Source: Phycisphaeraceae bacterium (GTDB lineage: Bacteria; Planctomycetota; Phycisphaerae; Phycisphaerales; Phycisphaeraceae). Taken from it: a stretch of DNA of 64,000 nt. The translations under genes were made by a program, and so were the position numbers. The stretch spans positions 124,001 through 188,000 of the forward strand of contig JAJDCS010000039.1 in assembly GCA_029260715.1 (NCBI GenBank), written 5' to 3'. Of the stretch, positions 8,201 to 16,331 are shown piece by piece (within the stretch, counting starts at the first letter, position 1; each line of letters starts with the position of its first letter). The notes under the pieces were generated by a model. It searched no databases, was not told where the DNA came from, and worked only from the letters and a program-made list of their open reading frames with translations.

Positions 8201-11200
8201 GGGGCCATCACAGACGACGTCACGATCACCGGTCCCGTCGATGGGGCCAACTTGCTGACCATTAACGTAGGCCTGGGTGATATCACACTACAAGCCGACG
8301 TCGGGTCAACCGTCGAACTAGCCAGCGTTGACCTGACCGCTGCCAACCTCATCGACCTGCAAGCGGACGTCACCACCACAGGCATACAAATTTACAACGG
8401 ACCCGTTTCAGTCGGCGGCGTGATTGCCACCACTAATTCCGACGTCACGATCAATGGCGACATGATTATCCCTGAATCCACTGCCGCCGTTATTAGCACA
8501 GGCCCAGGCGAAGGTGATATCACCGTCACCGGCAGCACCGGTGGAACAGCGGGTATCGCGACAGAACTTCTTACGCTCGACGCCGGCACCGGCAACGTTA
8601 CATTGGTCGATACGGTTGCCGGTGCGGCCGGCGCCGCCGACGCCACGGGGCTTACCTCGGTAACGATCACCGACGCGGAAATCGTGCAACTGCCCGCCTT
8701 TGTTATTTCGGGCCCATTGACCACAACCAATCCGCTAACAGGCCCCCTCACCGCAGGCGGGGCCTTACAGACCGGATCGCTTTCGCTGTCGGGCACCGAT
8801 CTGAATCTAAACAGCGGTTTTATTTCCGGTGGAACGACTTCATTGACTTCATCGGGCACAACAAACCTCGCCGGGCCAGGCAGCAGTTCAACCGGAGTGT
8901 TCAGCGTCACGGGCGCGACGGTTCTCGCTACCGACCTAACCACCACCAACGCGGCCGTTACGTTTAATAGCCCCATCACGCTCGGTGGCAACGCGACCAT
9001 AGACACGGGCGCCGGCCTTGGCGACGTGACATTTGTCGATACCATCGACGGCGCGAACCAACTTATGATCAACGCCGGGGGGGGCGACATCATAATACAA
9101 GCCGACATCGGCGCCACCACGCCTCTGGCTAACCTGACCGCCACCGCCAACACCATCGACGCTCAGATTGATGTCGCCACCATAGGCGCACAAATCTACA
9201 ACGGTAACATTTCAATTGGCGGCACATTTACCACGAACGGTTCGGACCTCACCGTCAACGGTGACATGTTGATCCCTGAAGCTCAGGCCGCAATATTGAT
9301 TACAGGGCCGGGAGAAGGCGACATCACTGTCACCGGAATCACCAGCGGTACGGCGGGCGCATTGGCAGAATCAGTAACGTTCAATGCCGGCACCGGCGAT
9401 CTTACGCTGGGCAATACGGTCTCCGGTGCAGCCGGCGTGGCCGACGCCACGGGGCTTACCTCAGTGACGATCACCGACGCGGAAATCGTGCAACTGCCCG
9501 CCTTCGTCGTTTCGGGCCCATTGACCACAACCAATCCGTTAACAGGCCCCCTCACCGCAGGCGGGGCCTTGCAGACCGGATCGCTTTCGCTGTCGGGCAC
9601 CGACCTGAATCTGAACAGCGGCTTTGTTTCCGACGGAACCGCCACGCTCACGTCGTCGGGCACGTTGACCGTGGCCGGGCCGGGCAGCAGTTCAACCGGA
9701 GCGTTCACCGCCATAGGCGCAACGGTTCTGAATTCAGACCTCACCACAACCAATTCACCGGTTACGTTCAACAGCCCCGTCACGCTCGGCGGGGGCGCGA
9801 TCGTCAGCACCGGCCCAGGGGCGGGCGACGTGACATTCGTGGATACCATTGACGGAGCGAGCCAACTGACGATCAACGCCGGCGGCGGCGACGTCGACCT
9901 CCAGGGCAACCTGGGGGCCACCACACCGCTGACCAGCCTCTCCGTTACGGGCAACATGATTGACGCCCAGGTCGGCGTCGCCACCACCGGAGCCCAGACC
10001 TACACGGGCGACACCACGCTTGGCGGCACCATAGCCAGCACCACCGCCGGGGCGGTCGACCTTATCGGCAACGTCACGCTCGCGGCCACGACAGCCATTA
10101 CCACCGCAGGCGCCGCCACCGACGACATCACCATCACCGGCGCGATTGACGGGGCCAACCCGCTGACCATCAACGCCGGCGGCGGTGACATCGACCTGCA
10201 GAGTGACCTGGGCGCCACCACACCGTTGACCAGCCTGACCGCCACCGCCAACACCATCGACGCACAGATCGACGTCGCCACCACAGGCGCACAGACCTAC
10301 ACCGGCGATACCACCCTTGGCGGCACCATAGCCAGCACCACCGCCGGGGCGGTCAACCTCATCGGCAACGTCACGCTCGCGGCCACGACAGCTATTACCA
10401 CCGCAGGCGCCGCCACCGACGACATCACCATCACCGGCGCGATCGACGGGGCCAACCCGCTGACCATCAACGCCGGCGGCGGCGATATCGCGCTACAGAG
10501 CGACCTCGGAACTACCACCCCATTGACCAGTCTGGCCGCCACCGGCAATACCATCGACGCCGAAGTCGACGTTGCCACCACCGGCGCCCAGACCTACACC
10601 GGCAATACAACACTGGGCGGCACCCTAGCCAGCACCACCGCCGGGGCGATCAATCTCATCGGCAACGTCACACTCGGCGGCGTCACCCTCATCAACACCG
10701 CGGGCGCCGGCACCGACGACGTGACCGTCACCGGCACGATCGACGGGGCCAACCCGCTAGCCATCAACGTCGGTGGCGGCGATATCGACCTGCAAAGTGA
10801 CGCGGGATCAATCACGCCGCTGACTGATTTCACCATTACCCAAGCGAATACTGCCACCCTCAACGGCCTAGCGGTCGTAGACGACATCAGCCTCACCGCG
10901 GACGAGCTTGATTTTATCGGCGGGGCCGGTTCACTCACCACAAGCAGCGTGGGCACATTGTTGATGCAGCCCACCGGCAGCTTGGTCTCGATCGACGTCG
11001 GATCGCCCGCGGGCGGCAGCGGGACGCTGGACCTATCCGATACCGATCTGGCGGCTCTTGGTGACGGCTTTGGCGGTGTGACCATCGGCCGTGCCGACGG
11101 TCAACACGCGATCACCGTGGGCTCGGTATCCGTATCCGACCCGCTGACACTGCAATCGCCAAGCGGCGGCGCCATCACCGTAAATGACCTGATCACCGGC

Positions 11201-13783
11201 ACCGGCAATGCCTCGCTGACACTGCAAGCACTCATCGCCGTCCTGAATGCGGGCATGCTCACGTCCGGTCAACCGATCACGCTTAACACCACCATCATTC
11301 TCGGGCAGAGTGTAGCGCTCGACACGACCGGCGGTGGCGGGTCTCCGATCGGTGCCGATATCGTCTTTGCAAACCCGCTCAACGCTACCACACCCGGCAC
11401 GGAAGCCTTGTCGCTCGATGCCGGCTCGGGTGGTGATATTACCTTCAACGACGCGCTGGGCGCGGTCACCAAACTTGGTGCTATCACGGTCACCAACGCT
11501 CAAGATGTCACCAGCGCCGCGGGCATCACCGCTTCTTCATTCACACAGACCGCCGGCACCGGTGACACCTTGCTCCAAGGCGCGTTGGACACTTCGGGGT
11601 TGGCAGACGCAGCCGGCGGCGTTGTGCAGATCACCACCGCTGGCGCGATATCCGCTTTAGGGTTGATCGATACCAGTGGCGGGACCGCCTCGGGCGGCAA
11701 CGCGGGGCAGGCCGGCGGGGGCGTCACCCTGACGTCAACGGGCGGGGCGGCGATAGTCTCCGGTATCACAACGTCCGGCAGTGCGGCCGCAGGCGGGTCA
11801 AATTTAGCCGGGGGCGACGCGGGGGGTGTCTTGGTTCAACCCGCATCCGGCTTAACACTGGGTGGAAAGGGCGTGGACGACGTGCGCCCTGATGGGTTGA
11901 TCACGATCCTGGGTGCGATCACATCGCTGGGAGGCCTCGGGGACGGCGCCGGTGCCGACGGCGCAGGCGGCGATATCCAACTGGCGCCCACCGGCCGTAT
12001 CAACGAACCCAGTGTCGCGACGATCATCGGAAACCCCAACGGAGGCGATATAACGATCAACACCAGCGGCGACATCACGGTGGGTCAGAACGAAAAGATC
12101 AGCGCGCTAGACACAGTCACCCCATCGGGGCTAGGCAGCATCTCCCTTACTTCGGACGGCGGCACGATCACCATCGGCGACTTAAGCGCCAAAGGAGACA
12201 TCACCGTAGACGCAGGCCCAACGGGTGTGATCGACCTGCTGGTGCGGCCCATTGGCGGCGTGCTGCTGAGCAACAACACGCTGATGCAAGACGAGGGCCT
12301 CGACATCCTGGCCGATGGGCTGATCTCTCTGCTGAGCCCGATTACGATCGGTGGTGTTGGCGGGCCCACGCCGCTGTTCGCCTCGACGGACCAGGCCAAC
12401 ATCCTCCCGGCCATTCTCGCCGACCCCCGATTCCTCGTGGCTGAACTGTTGACACCGCTTGCGCTGAGGGCGTCGGCAATCCTTGACGGGTTTGCTCTAG
12501 CGCCGTTGATTATCGTGGGTGGCGGCGGGGATGGTGGGCTTCCTGACATTATCAGCGGTGTCATCGACAGCCAGCGCCCGAGGCCTCAAGGCCCCGATGG
12601 GGGCGGCGGCGGTAACGGCGGCGGCTCGGAAGGGATACTGGGCATACTGCCGGATATCTTTGACAACAACCTGCTGAATTCGGTGTTAGATGTCTTCGGG
12701 GTTGAGTTGGCCGATGATCAGGCGGGGGTCGCTTTGACAACACGCAGCCGGTCATTCCGATTGGCGGGCGAAGGGTTTGTCCACGACGACTTCGCCGGCG
12801 CCGCGGCCGCAGCCACTGTCCCGACACAGATCACCATCAACCGACTGAACTCGGCGGCGGCAAGACGGCTGAACTCACGGATCCGGGCGTTCCAGACTCG
12901 GCGGCTTATCGCCTATCGCACGAATCTCGGCCGGGAATACAAAGACATCATGGGCAACCGCGACGCAGCGGACGGCTTGAACTCTTTACAACGCGCCGTC
13001 TTACTCGTTGATCGTATCTCCAAAGAACGCCCGCAACTGTACAACGACCTGGAGGACGTTGCCGGCATGATCGAATCAATCGAGACGATGAGCTGCACCG
13101 ATTTTGAGAAGCAATGGCTCGCGTCGTCTCTGGTTGAACTGACGCGATCGGAAGACGTTGGTTATGAGGTCATGGTTGAGTCCCTGAAAATAATCCGCCC
13201 CTCAAGCTCGGCGTTGCTCAACTCCCTGACGCTAGACGAGCCGCGGGTCGCCAGCCTCAAGACCGACTACCTGTCCAACTTCTTGCGATTTACCAGGTGG
13301 CCTGACAACGCGTTCGCTTCCACAGATAGCCCCCTGGTGATCACCATGGTAGGCCAAGACAGGTTCGCATCGGTTTTTGATGCGTCCATCCAGTCCAGGC
13401 CAATCGCCGCCAGGAATGTCCGAGTCCTGCGGCTGCAGCACCCGGCGGCGCAGGACAACGCGCCGCAGGGCGCCGCTTTAAATGAAGCGGTCGCGGCGTT
13501 CAATCAACAACTGGCCGACTCCCACGTCGTCTATATAGGCGGCTCCGAGGCGCCGAGGCTGGGCTCGATCCTCTCGGGGCTAGCCGGCGCCGATGCGCTT
13601 ACCGTTAGCACCATCCCCGGTTTTGTTGAGCAAGGCGGGATGCTCGGGATGGTGCAGACGGGAAACGACATCCGGTTTGACTCAAACACGGACGCGATCC
13701 AACGATCGCAATTGAAAGTTAGCTCGAAACTCCTCGATCTGTCTCGAACAATCGAGGCGGGCCAGCAGCGGGGTAATTACTGA
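5234..13783 (+). CDS. Giant TpsA-type exoprotein (filamentous haemagglutinin-like) with C-terminal YfiR domain
   Basis: The product is about 2849 residues. ATG 5234 is preferred over 5222 because GAGG sits six bases ahead of it. The signal peptide ends near IPAWAQ, and numbering below is from 5222. A TPS domain (about 42-330) has VYLVNPSGVIFGPG with the NPSG turn at 127-130. The middle (about 500-2400) is beta-helical repeats in three families whose DNA is nearly identical between copies. A Gly/Pro linker (about 2450-2472, GPDGGGGGNGGG) precedes a helical segment (about 2540-2670) and a YfiR/DUF4154 domain (about 2679-2845: LSNFLRFTRWP, PLVITMVGQD, VVYIGGSE, GGMLGMV, LKVSSKLLDLSR). The protein should be exported by the TpsB encoded just upstream. 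Its stop codon overlaps the start of a hybrid kinase. The YfiR fusion is the outstanding feature. Confidence 0.9.
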   Translation: MEPRTNSLRGGWGRKTRSALRELVVMTLCINMAIPAWAQPAGNVQVNQVVQGQAQFTQDGSHTTIHAADNTIINYNQFNVPSDAVVQFVQPSAQSRVLNRVLGSDPSNIQGSLLANGIVYLVNPSGVIFGPGAVVDAAQFHAAAGNISNQDFLNNINHFITDHGTVMNEGAIRTIDGANLLGHKVVNTGTIVAQRGIVTLTSGKDVYLSESGSSVMVRVDHVDAATGHSGHRPADVPQESGLVNEGTVEADEVMFASGDVYSLALINRGTVRSPGGDVTLSGNGLVLNEGTIDVSDRRAGETGGTVKMLGEHVGLVGGTIDASGDAGGGEVLIGGEYMGEGSLRNASGTFLGADSAIHADAITTGDGGRVIVWADQATRAHGVITARGGRDSGNGGFVETSGKIFLDATQPADVGAANGQPGTWLLDPSNVTIQLAGGLLDILSPLFIAGVINSTISAAVLSLALNLGGNVVISTNHLLGGQTGNIVVNADAPITKTAAGITNLSLLSATDIQIDGAITATAGTLNVTLTANDGSQAGHDPDTTAGNIDINAAISTNGGTFSSTGVDFDNTGGTITTAGGSLTLNQDGLVTIGAQINAGDGAVDIDATGVGSTVDIDAPIIGGTGNVNIDAVGLTTISNTGSITTTTGNVSIGGALAGLLSLGGNITSVGGDITLNNAATLIDSVVINTGAGAGNLTVGSTVDGANPLTVNVGLGDITLQADVGSTVELTSVDLTAGNLIDLQADVLTTGAQTYNGPLQTAGTLASSVAGACIINGALTLAGTTIINTAGAITDDVTITGPVDGANLLTINVGLGDITLQADVGSTVELTSVDLTAGNLIDLQADVLTTGAQTYNGPLQTAGTLASSVAGACIINGALTLAGTTIINTAGAITDDVTITGTVDGANPLTVNVGLGDITLQADVGSTTELASVDMTAANLIDLQADVLTTGAQTYNGPIQTAGTLASSAAGAVNLNGLLTLAGATIINTAGAITDDVTITGPVDGANLLTINVGLGDITLQADVGSTVELASVDLTAANLIDLQADVTTTGIQIYNGPVSVGGVIATTNSDVTINGDMIIPESTAAVISTGPGEGDITVTGSTGGTAGIATELLTLDAGTGNVTLVDTVAGAAGAADATGLTSVTITDAEIVQLPAFVISGPLTTTNPLTGPLTAGGALQTGSLSLSGTDLNLNSGFISGGTTSLTSSGTTNLAGPGSSSTGVFSVTGATVLATDLTTTNAAVTFNSPITLGGNATIDTGAGLGDVTFVDTIDGANQLMINAGGGDIIIQADIGATTPLANLTATANTIDAQIDVATIGAQIYNGNISIGGTFTTNGSDLTVNGDMLIPEAQAAILITGPGEGDITVTGITSGTAGALAESVTFNAGTGDLTLGNTVSGAAGVADATGLTSVTITDAEIVQLPAFVVSGPLTTTNPLTGPLTAGGALQTGSLSLSGTDLNLNSGFVSDGTATLTSSGTLTVAGPGSSSTGAFTAIGATVLNSDLTTTNSPVTFNSPVTLGGGAIVSTGPGAGDVTFVDTIDGASQLTINAGGGDVDLQGNLGATTPLTSLSVTGNMIDAQVGVATTGAQTYTGDTTLGGTIASTTAGAVDLIGNVTLAATTAITTAGAATDDITITGAIDGANPLTINAGGGDIDLQSDLGATTPLTSLTATANTIDAQIDVATTGAQTYTGDTTLGGTIASTTAGAVNLIGNVTLAATTAITTAGAATDDITITGAIDGANPLTINAGGGDIALQSDLGTTTPLTSLAATGNTIDAEVDVATTGAQTYTGNTTLGGTLASTTAGAINLIGNVTLGGVTLINTAGAGTDDVTVTGTIDGANPLAINVGGGDIDLQSDAGSITPLTDFTITQANTATLNGLAVVDDISLTADELDFIGGAGSLTTSSVGTLLMQPTGSLVSIDVGSPAGGSGTLDLSDTDLAALGDGFGGVTIGRADGQHAITVGSVSVSDPLTLQSPSGGAITVNDLITGTGNASLTLQALIAVLNAGMLTSGQPITLNTTIILGQSVALDTTGGGGSPIGADIVFANPLNATTPGTEALSLDAGSGGDITFNDALGAVTKLGAITVTNAQDVTSAAGITASSFTQTAGTGDTLLQGALDTSGLADAAGGVVQITTAGAISALGLIDTSGGTASGGNAGQAGGGVTLTSTGGAAIVSGITTSGSAAAGGSNLAGGDAGGVLVQPASGLTLGGKGVDDVRPDGLITILGAITSLGGLGDGAGADGAGGDIQLAPTGRINEPSVATIIGNPNGGDITINTSGDITVGQNEKISALDTVTPSGLGSISLTSDGGTITIGDLSAKGDITVDAGPTGVIDLLVRPIGGVLLSNNTLMQDEGLDILADGLISLLSPITIGGVGGPTPLFASTDQANILPAILADPRFLVAELLTPLALRASAILDGFALAPLIIVGGGGDGGLPDIISGVIDSQRPRPQGPDGGGGGNGGGSEGILGILPDIFDNNLLNSVLDVFGVELADDQAGVALTTRSRSFRLAGEGFVHDDFAGAAAAATVPTQITINRLNSAAARRLNSRIRAFQTRRLIAYRTNLGREYKDIMGNRDAADGLNSLQRAVLLVDRISKERPQLYNDLEDVAGMIESIETMSCTDFEKQWLASSLVELTRSEDVGYEVMVESLKIIRPSSSALLNSLTLDEPRVASLKTDYLSNFLRFTRWPDNAFASTDSPLVITMVGQDRFASVFDASIQSRPIAARNVRVLRLQHPAAQDNAPQGAALNEAVAAFNQQLADSHVVYIGGSEAPRLGSILSGLAGADALTVSTIPGFVEQGGMLGMVQTGNDIRFDSNTDAIQRSQLKVSSKLLDLSRTIEAGQQRGNY
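7321..8400 (+). repeat. 300-bp tandem repeat, about 3.6 copies, inside the exoprotein gene
   Basis: Units start near 7336, 7636, 7936 and 8236 at an exact 300-base period (100 residues). They are nearly identical in DNA; GTGCTCACAACAGGCGC, for example, recurs unchanged. Each unit encodes a DGAN-L-(T/I)-NVGLGD-I-TLQADVGS block, typical of a beta-helix rung. The high identity implies recent duplication or gene conversion. Confidence 0.9.
8393..10000 (+). repeat. Two-copy 804-bp repeat inside the exoprotein gene
   Basis: Copies run about 8393-9196 and 9197-10000, with a period of 804 bases (268 residues). Long stretches are almost unchanged, for instance the block encoding VTITDAEIVQLPAFV followed by SGPLTTTNPLTGPL. 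It is a second-order duplication of a longer module downstream of the 300-bp array. Confidence 0.85.
10000..10890 (+). repeat. 297-bp tandem repeat, three copies, inside the exoprotein gene
   Basis: Units begin near 10000, 10297 and 10594, a period of 297 bases (99 residues). Each encodes TYTG-TTLGG-ASTTAGA then NLIGNVTL and INAGGGDI-LQSDLG. The family is related to, but distinct from, the 300-bp family. Confidence 0.85.
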
Positions 13784-15759
13784 TGGGTTTTAAAAAAATC
13801 AACTCGTTCGGCCTAAAAATCATGCTGCTGATTGTCACCACCAGCGGCTCGGCTGTGCTGCTTGTCATCGGCACAATACTCACCACAGACGTCATCCGGC
13901 TCCAGCAGTCCGCCGCCGACAACCTAACCGCACAGGCTAACACATTAGCGAATCACAGCGTCGCGGCCTTGATGTTTTCAGATCAGGACGCCGTTGCCGA
14001 AACGCTCGGGGCACTAAAGCACATCCCGAACATCGCTCATGCCTCCATTTACAACACCGACAAGACCTTGTTTGTTACTTATGAGAGAAAAGCCAACGGC
14101 GAGTATCAAATAAACACAAGCGGCAATGCCGACGCCTTCCCTGAGGGGAACCGCGGAGCCCTAACAATCAGTCAACCCATCGTGTTCGACCAAGAAAGGC
14201 TTGGGACGCTGTACCTGGTCTACGATCTCACCCAGCACTACCGCCAACTCAACCGCAAGAGCGCCATGGCGATTGGCGCCGGGCTGTTTGCGATGGCCGT
14301 CTCCGTCCTGCTGGCCATGCGCCTAAAGAAAACCCTCACCCGGCCGATCCACGAGCTGTCCCGTGTCGCGGTGCACGTCGCGAAGACGAAAGACTACGGG
14401 GTTCGCGTGGCTAAATACATGAACGATGAAATCGGTGCGCTGACCGATACCTTCAACGGCATGCTCAGCGAGATCCAGGCCAGAAACGCGCAACTCGAAC
14501 GCGTGCGGGGCGAATTGAAGAACCGTGTCGAGGAGCGGACCGCCGACGTGAACCGCGCCATGGCCGAGGTGCAGGCCGCGACCCAGGCCAAGGCCGAATT
14601 CCTCGCGAACATGAGCCACGAGATCCGCACACCCATGACCGCCATCCTCGGTTACACGGACATCCTGCTCGAAGATAAATTTTCACCCGAGAAACGCGCC
14701 GAATACCTCCACACCATCCAGCGCAGCGGCCAACACCTGCTGAAGGTGATTAACGACATCCTCGACCTGTCAAAGATTCAAGCGGGCAAGCTGGACATCG
14801 AACATCTCCGTATCTCGCCGATTGAAGCCATTACCGAAGTCGCTTCGCTGATGCGTCCCCGTGCCCTTGAAAAGGGCCTGACCTTCGACGTTGATTACTG
14901 CGGCAACATCCCCAAGACCATCTCGTCGGACCCAACACGGCTGCGCCAGGTTATGTTGAATCTCCTGAGCAACGCTCTCAAGTTCACCCACGAGGGCGGC
15001 ATCCGCATCCGCACCAAGCTGATCACACGTGGCAATACGAAAAACCACTGCCTGAGGATTGATGTTATCGACACGGGTATCGGCATGACCCCGGAACAGC
15101 AAAAGAAACTCTTCAATGCCTTTACACAGGCGGACACGTCTACCACGCGTCGGTACGGCGGCACGGGCTTGGGGCTGATCATCTCCAAACGGCTGGCCCA
15201 GATGCTCGGCGGCGACATCATCATCGACAGCACCGCGGGCAAGGGCACGCGCACTTCTTTGACTTTGGCCACCGGGCCTTTAGAGGGCATTGGGTTGATC
15301 GAAAACCCACAAGAAGCCGAGAGGCTCGCTGTGCCCGCAGCCAAGCCAGCAGCCCACCAGTTGAAGCTGAACACCCATGTCCTGCTTGCCGAAGACAGCG
15401 CCGACAATCAAAGGCTTGTCAGTTATGTTCTCAAAAAAGCGGGCGCCAAGGTCACTGTCGTTGAAAACGGGAGGCTTGCTTGCGACCAGGCGCTCGATGC
15501 GTTGCACCACGGTCGACCTTACGACGTCATATTAATGGACATGCAGATGCCCGAGATGGACGGGTACGCCGCGACCCGAGAGCTCCGTGGAGCCGGGTAT
15601 ACACACCCGATCATCGCGCTCACAGCCCACGCCATGAGCACCGATCGCGATAAATGCATCCAAGCGGGGTGCGACGACTACACCACCAAACCGATTAAGA
15701 GAGACGCGCTGCTGGCCATGATAGAGCGTTACGCGGACAGCAAGTCGGCGGCTGCGTAA
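13783..15759 (+). CDS. CHASE8-HAMP hybrid histidine kinase, translationally coupled to the exoprotein
   Basis: The ATG overlaps the exoprotein stop (TGATG), so the two proteins are probably made in a coupled way. The 658-residue product has TM1 (about 10-33), a periplasmic segment matching CHASE8 (LTAQANTLANHSVAALMFSD and IPNIAHASIY), TM2 (about 161-181), HAMP (about 182-235), HisKA with the phospho-accepting H279 in NMSHEIRTPM, HATPase (N397 in the N box, DTGIGM, GGTGLGL) and a receiver with phospho-acceptor D586 in ILMDMQMPEMDG. CHASE8 is the sensor domain of YfiN, which YfiR represses in the periplasm. The preceding protein ends in YfiR, so a direct regulatory contact is the obvious model. 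There is no HPt domain, so an external HPt protein is required if the signal passes on. Confidence 0.92.
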   Translation: MGFKKINSFGLKIMLLIVTTSGSAVLLVIGTILTTDVIRLQQSAADNLTAQANTLANHSVAALMFSDQDAVAETLGALKHIPNIAHASIYNTDKTLFVTYERKANGEYQINTSGNADAFPEGNRGALTISQPIVFDQERLGTLYLVYDLTQHYRQLNRKSAMAIGAGLFAMAVSVLLAMRLKKTLTRPIHELSRVAVHVAKTKDYGVRVAKYMNDEIGALTDTFNGMLSEIQARNAQLERVRGELKNRVEERTADVNRAMAEVQAATQAKAEFLANMSHEIRTPMTAILGYTDILLEDKFSPEKRAEYLHTIQRSGQHLLKVINDILDLSKIQAGKLDIEHLRISPIEAITEVASLMRPRALEKGLTFDVDYCGNIPKTISSDPTRLRQVMLNLLSNALKFTHEGGIRIRTKLITRGNTKNHCLRIDVIDTGIGMTPEQQKKLFNAFTQADTSTTRRYGGTGLGLIISKRLAQMLGGDIIIDSTAGKGTRTSLTLATGPLEGIGLIENPQEAERLAVPAAKPAAHQLKLNTHVLLAEDSADNQRLVSYVLKKAGAKVTVVENGRLACDQALDALHHGRPYDVILMDMQMPEMDGYAATRELRGAGYTHPIIALTAHAMSTDRDKCIQAGCDDYTTKPIKRDALLAMIERYADSKSAAA

Positions 15760-15914
15760 GGACGCGGGAGATAAATTTTACGGGGCGGTATTGGCCCAAT
15801 GCGCTGAATGGGCGTTGATAAACTTATCTCAACCGGAGCGATCGTAAACCCGCGAGCCGCGCCGGCGATCGAGCCGGATACGCTAACAGTAGCGTTCGGC
15901 GTGGGTTGTCGAAA

Positions 15915-15987
<73 letters not shown>

Positions 15988-16331
15988 GTGTCTATACGCG
16001 AACGTACAGCACGTTTATGGCTGAGAATATAGGCTGCCCTTTCCACAACTTCAAGTGCCTCAAATGCTTCGCTTGTGTCTGGTCGTCTCTGAACCGACGA
16101 AGCGGGCGATCCAGCCCAGGCCCGCGGCGCGGCCCGTCTGACACATATCGGCCGTTGGGAGTTTGTCGAGACACCTTTTACAGGGGTCGGGGGCGGACGC
16201 CGGGCCGCTTGGGCGGGCGGCGGTGCTAAGCCTAACAAGTAACCGCGGGTACTTCGGCCGACGCAGTTCACTTCGCCCGCCACAGATGATAGACTAGTAG
16301 GGATACGGCTATTGTCACCCTGGAGTATTGC
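15988..16331. other. Intergenic region between tRNA-Ala and the zinc-ribbon gene
   Basis: No gene is supported in these 344 bases. The region should contain the tRNA promoter (minus strand) and the promoter of the gene at 16332, whose TGGAG ribosome site is at its right end. A search for RNase P RNA or other conserved RNA signatures by eye found none. Confidence 0.5.

Noticed and set aside
7321-10890. Regular repeats that might suggest a CRISPR array
   Set aside because: Periods are 297-804 bases with no short repeat-spacer alternation and no cas genes. The repeats are coding and in frame.
6769-11085. Several long open frames on the minus strand inside the exoprotein gene (for example 6769-7476, 8392-9156, 9283-9987)
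   Set aside because: They mirror the repeat units of the plus-strand gene, have low-complexity Val/Pro/Ser products and no start signals or family motifs. They are antisense shadows of a GC-rich repetitive gene.
15988-16331. Possible RNase P RNA or other structured RNA near the RNase H gene
   Set aside because: Conserved RNase P core sequences were looked for here and at 17910-18198 and were not found.
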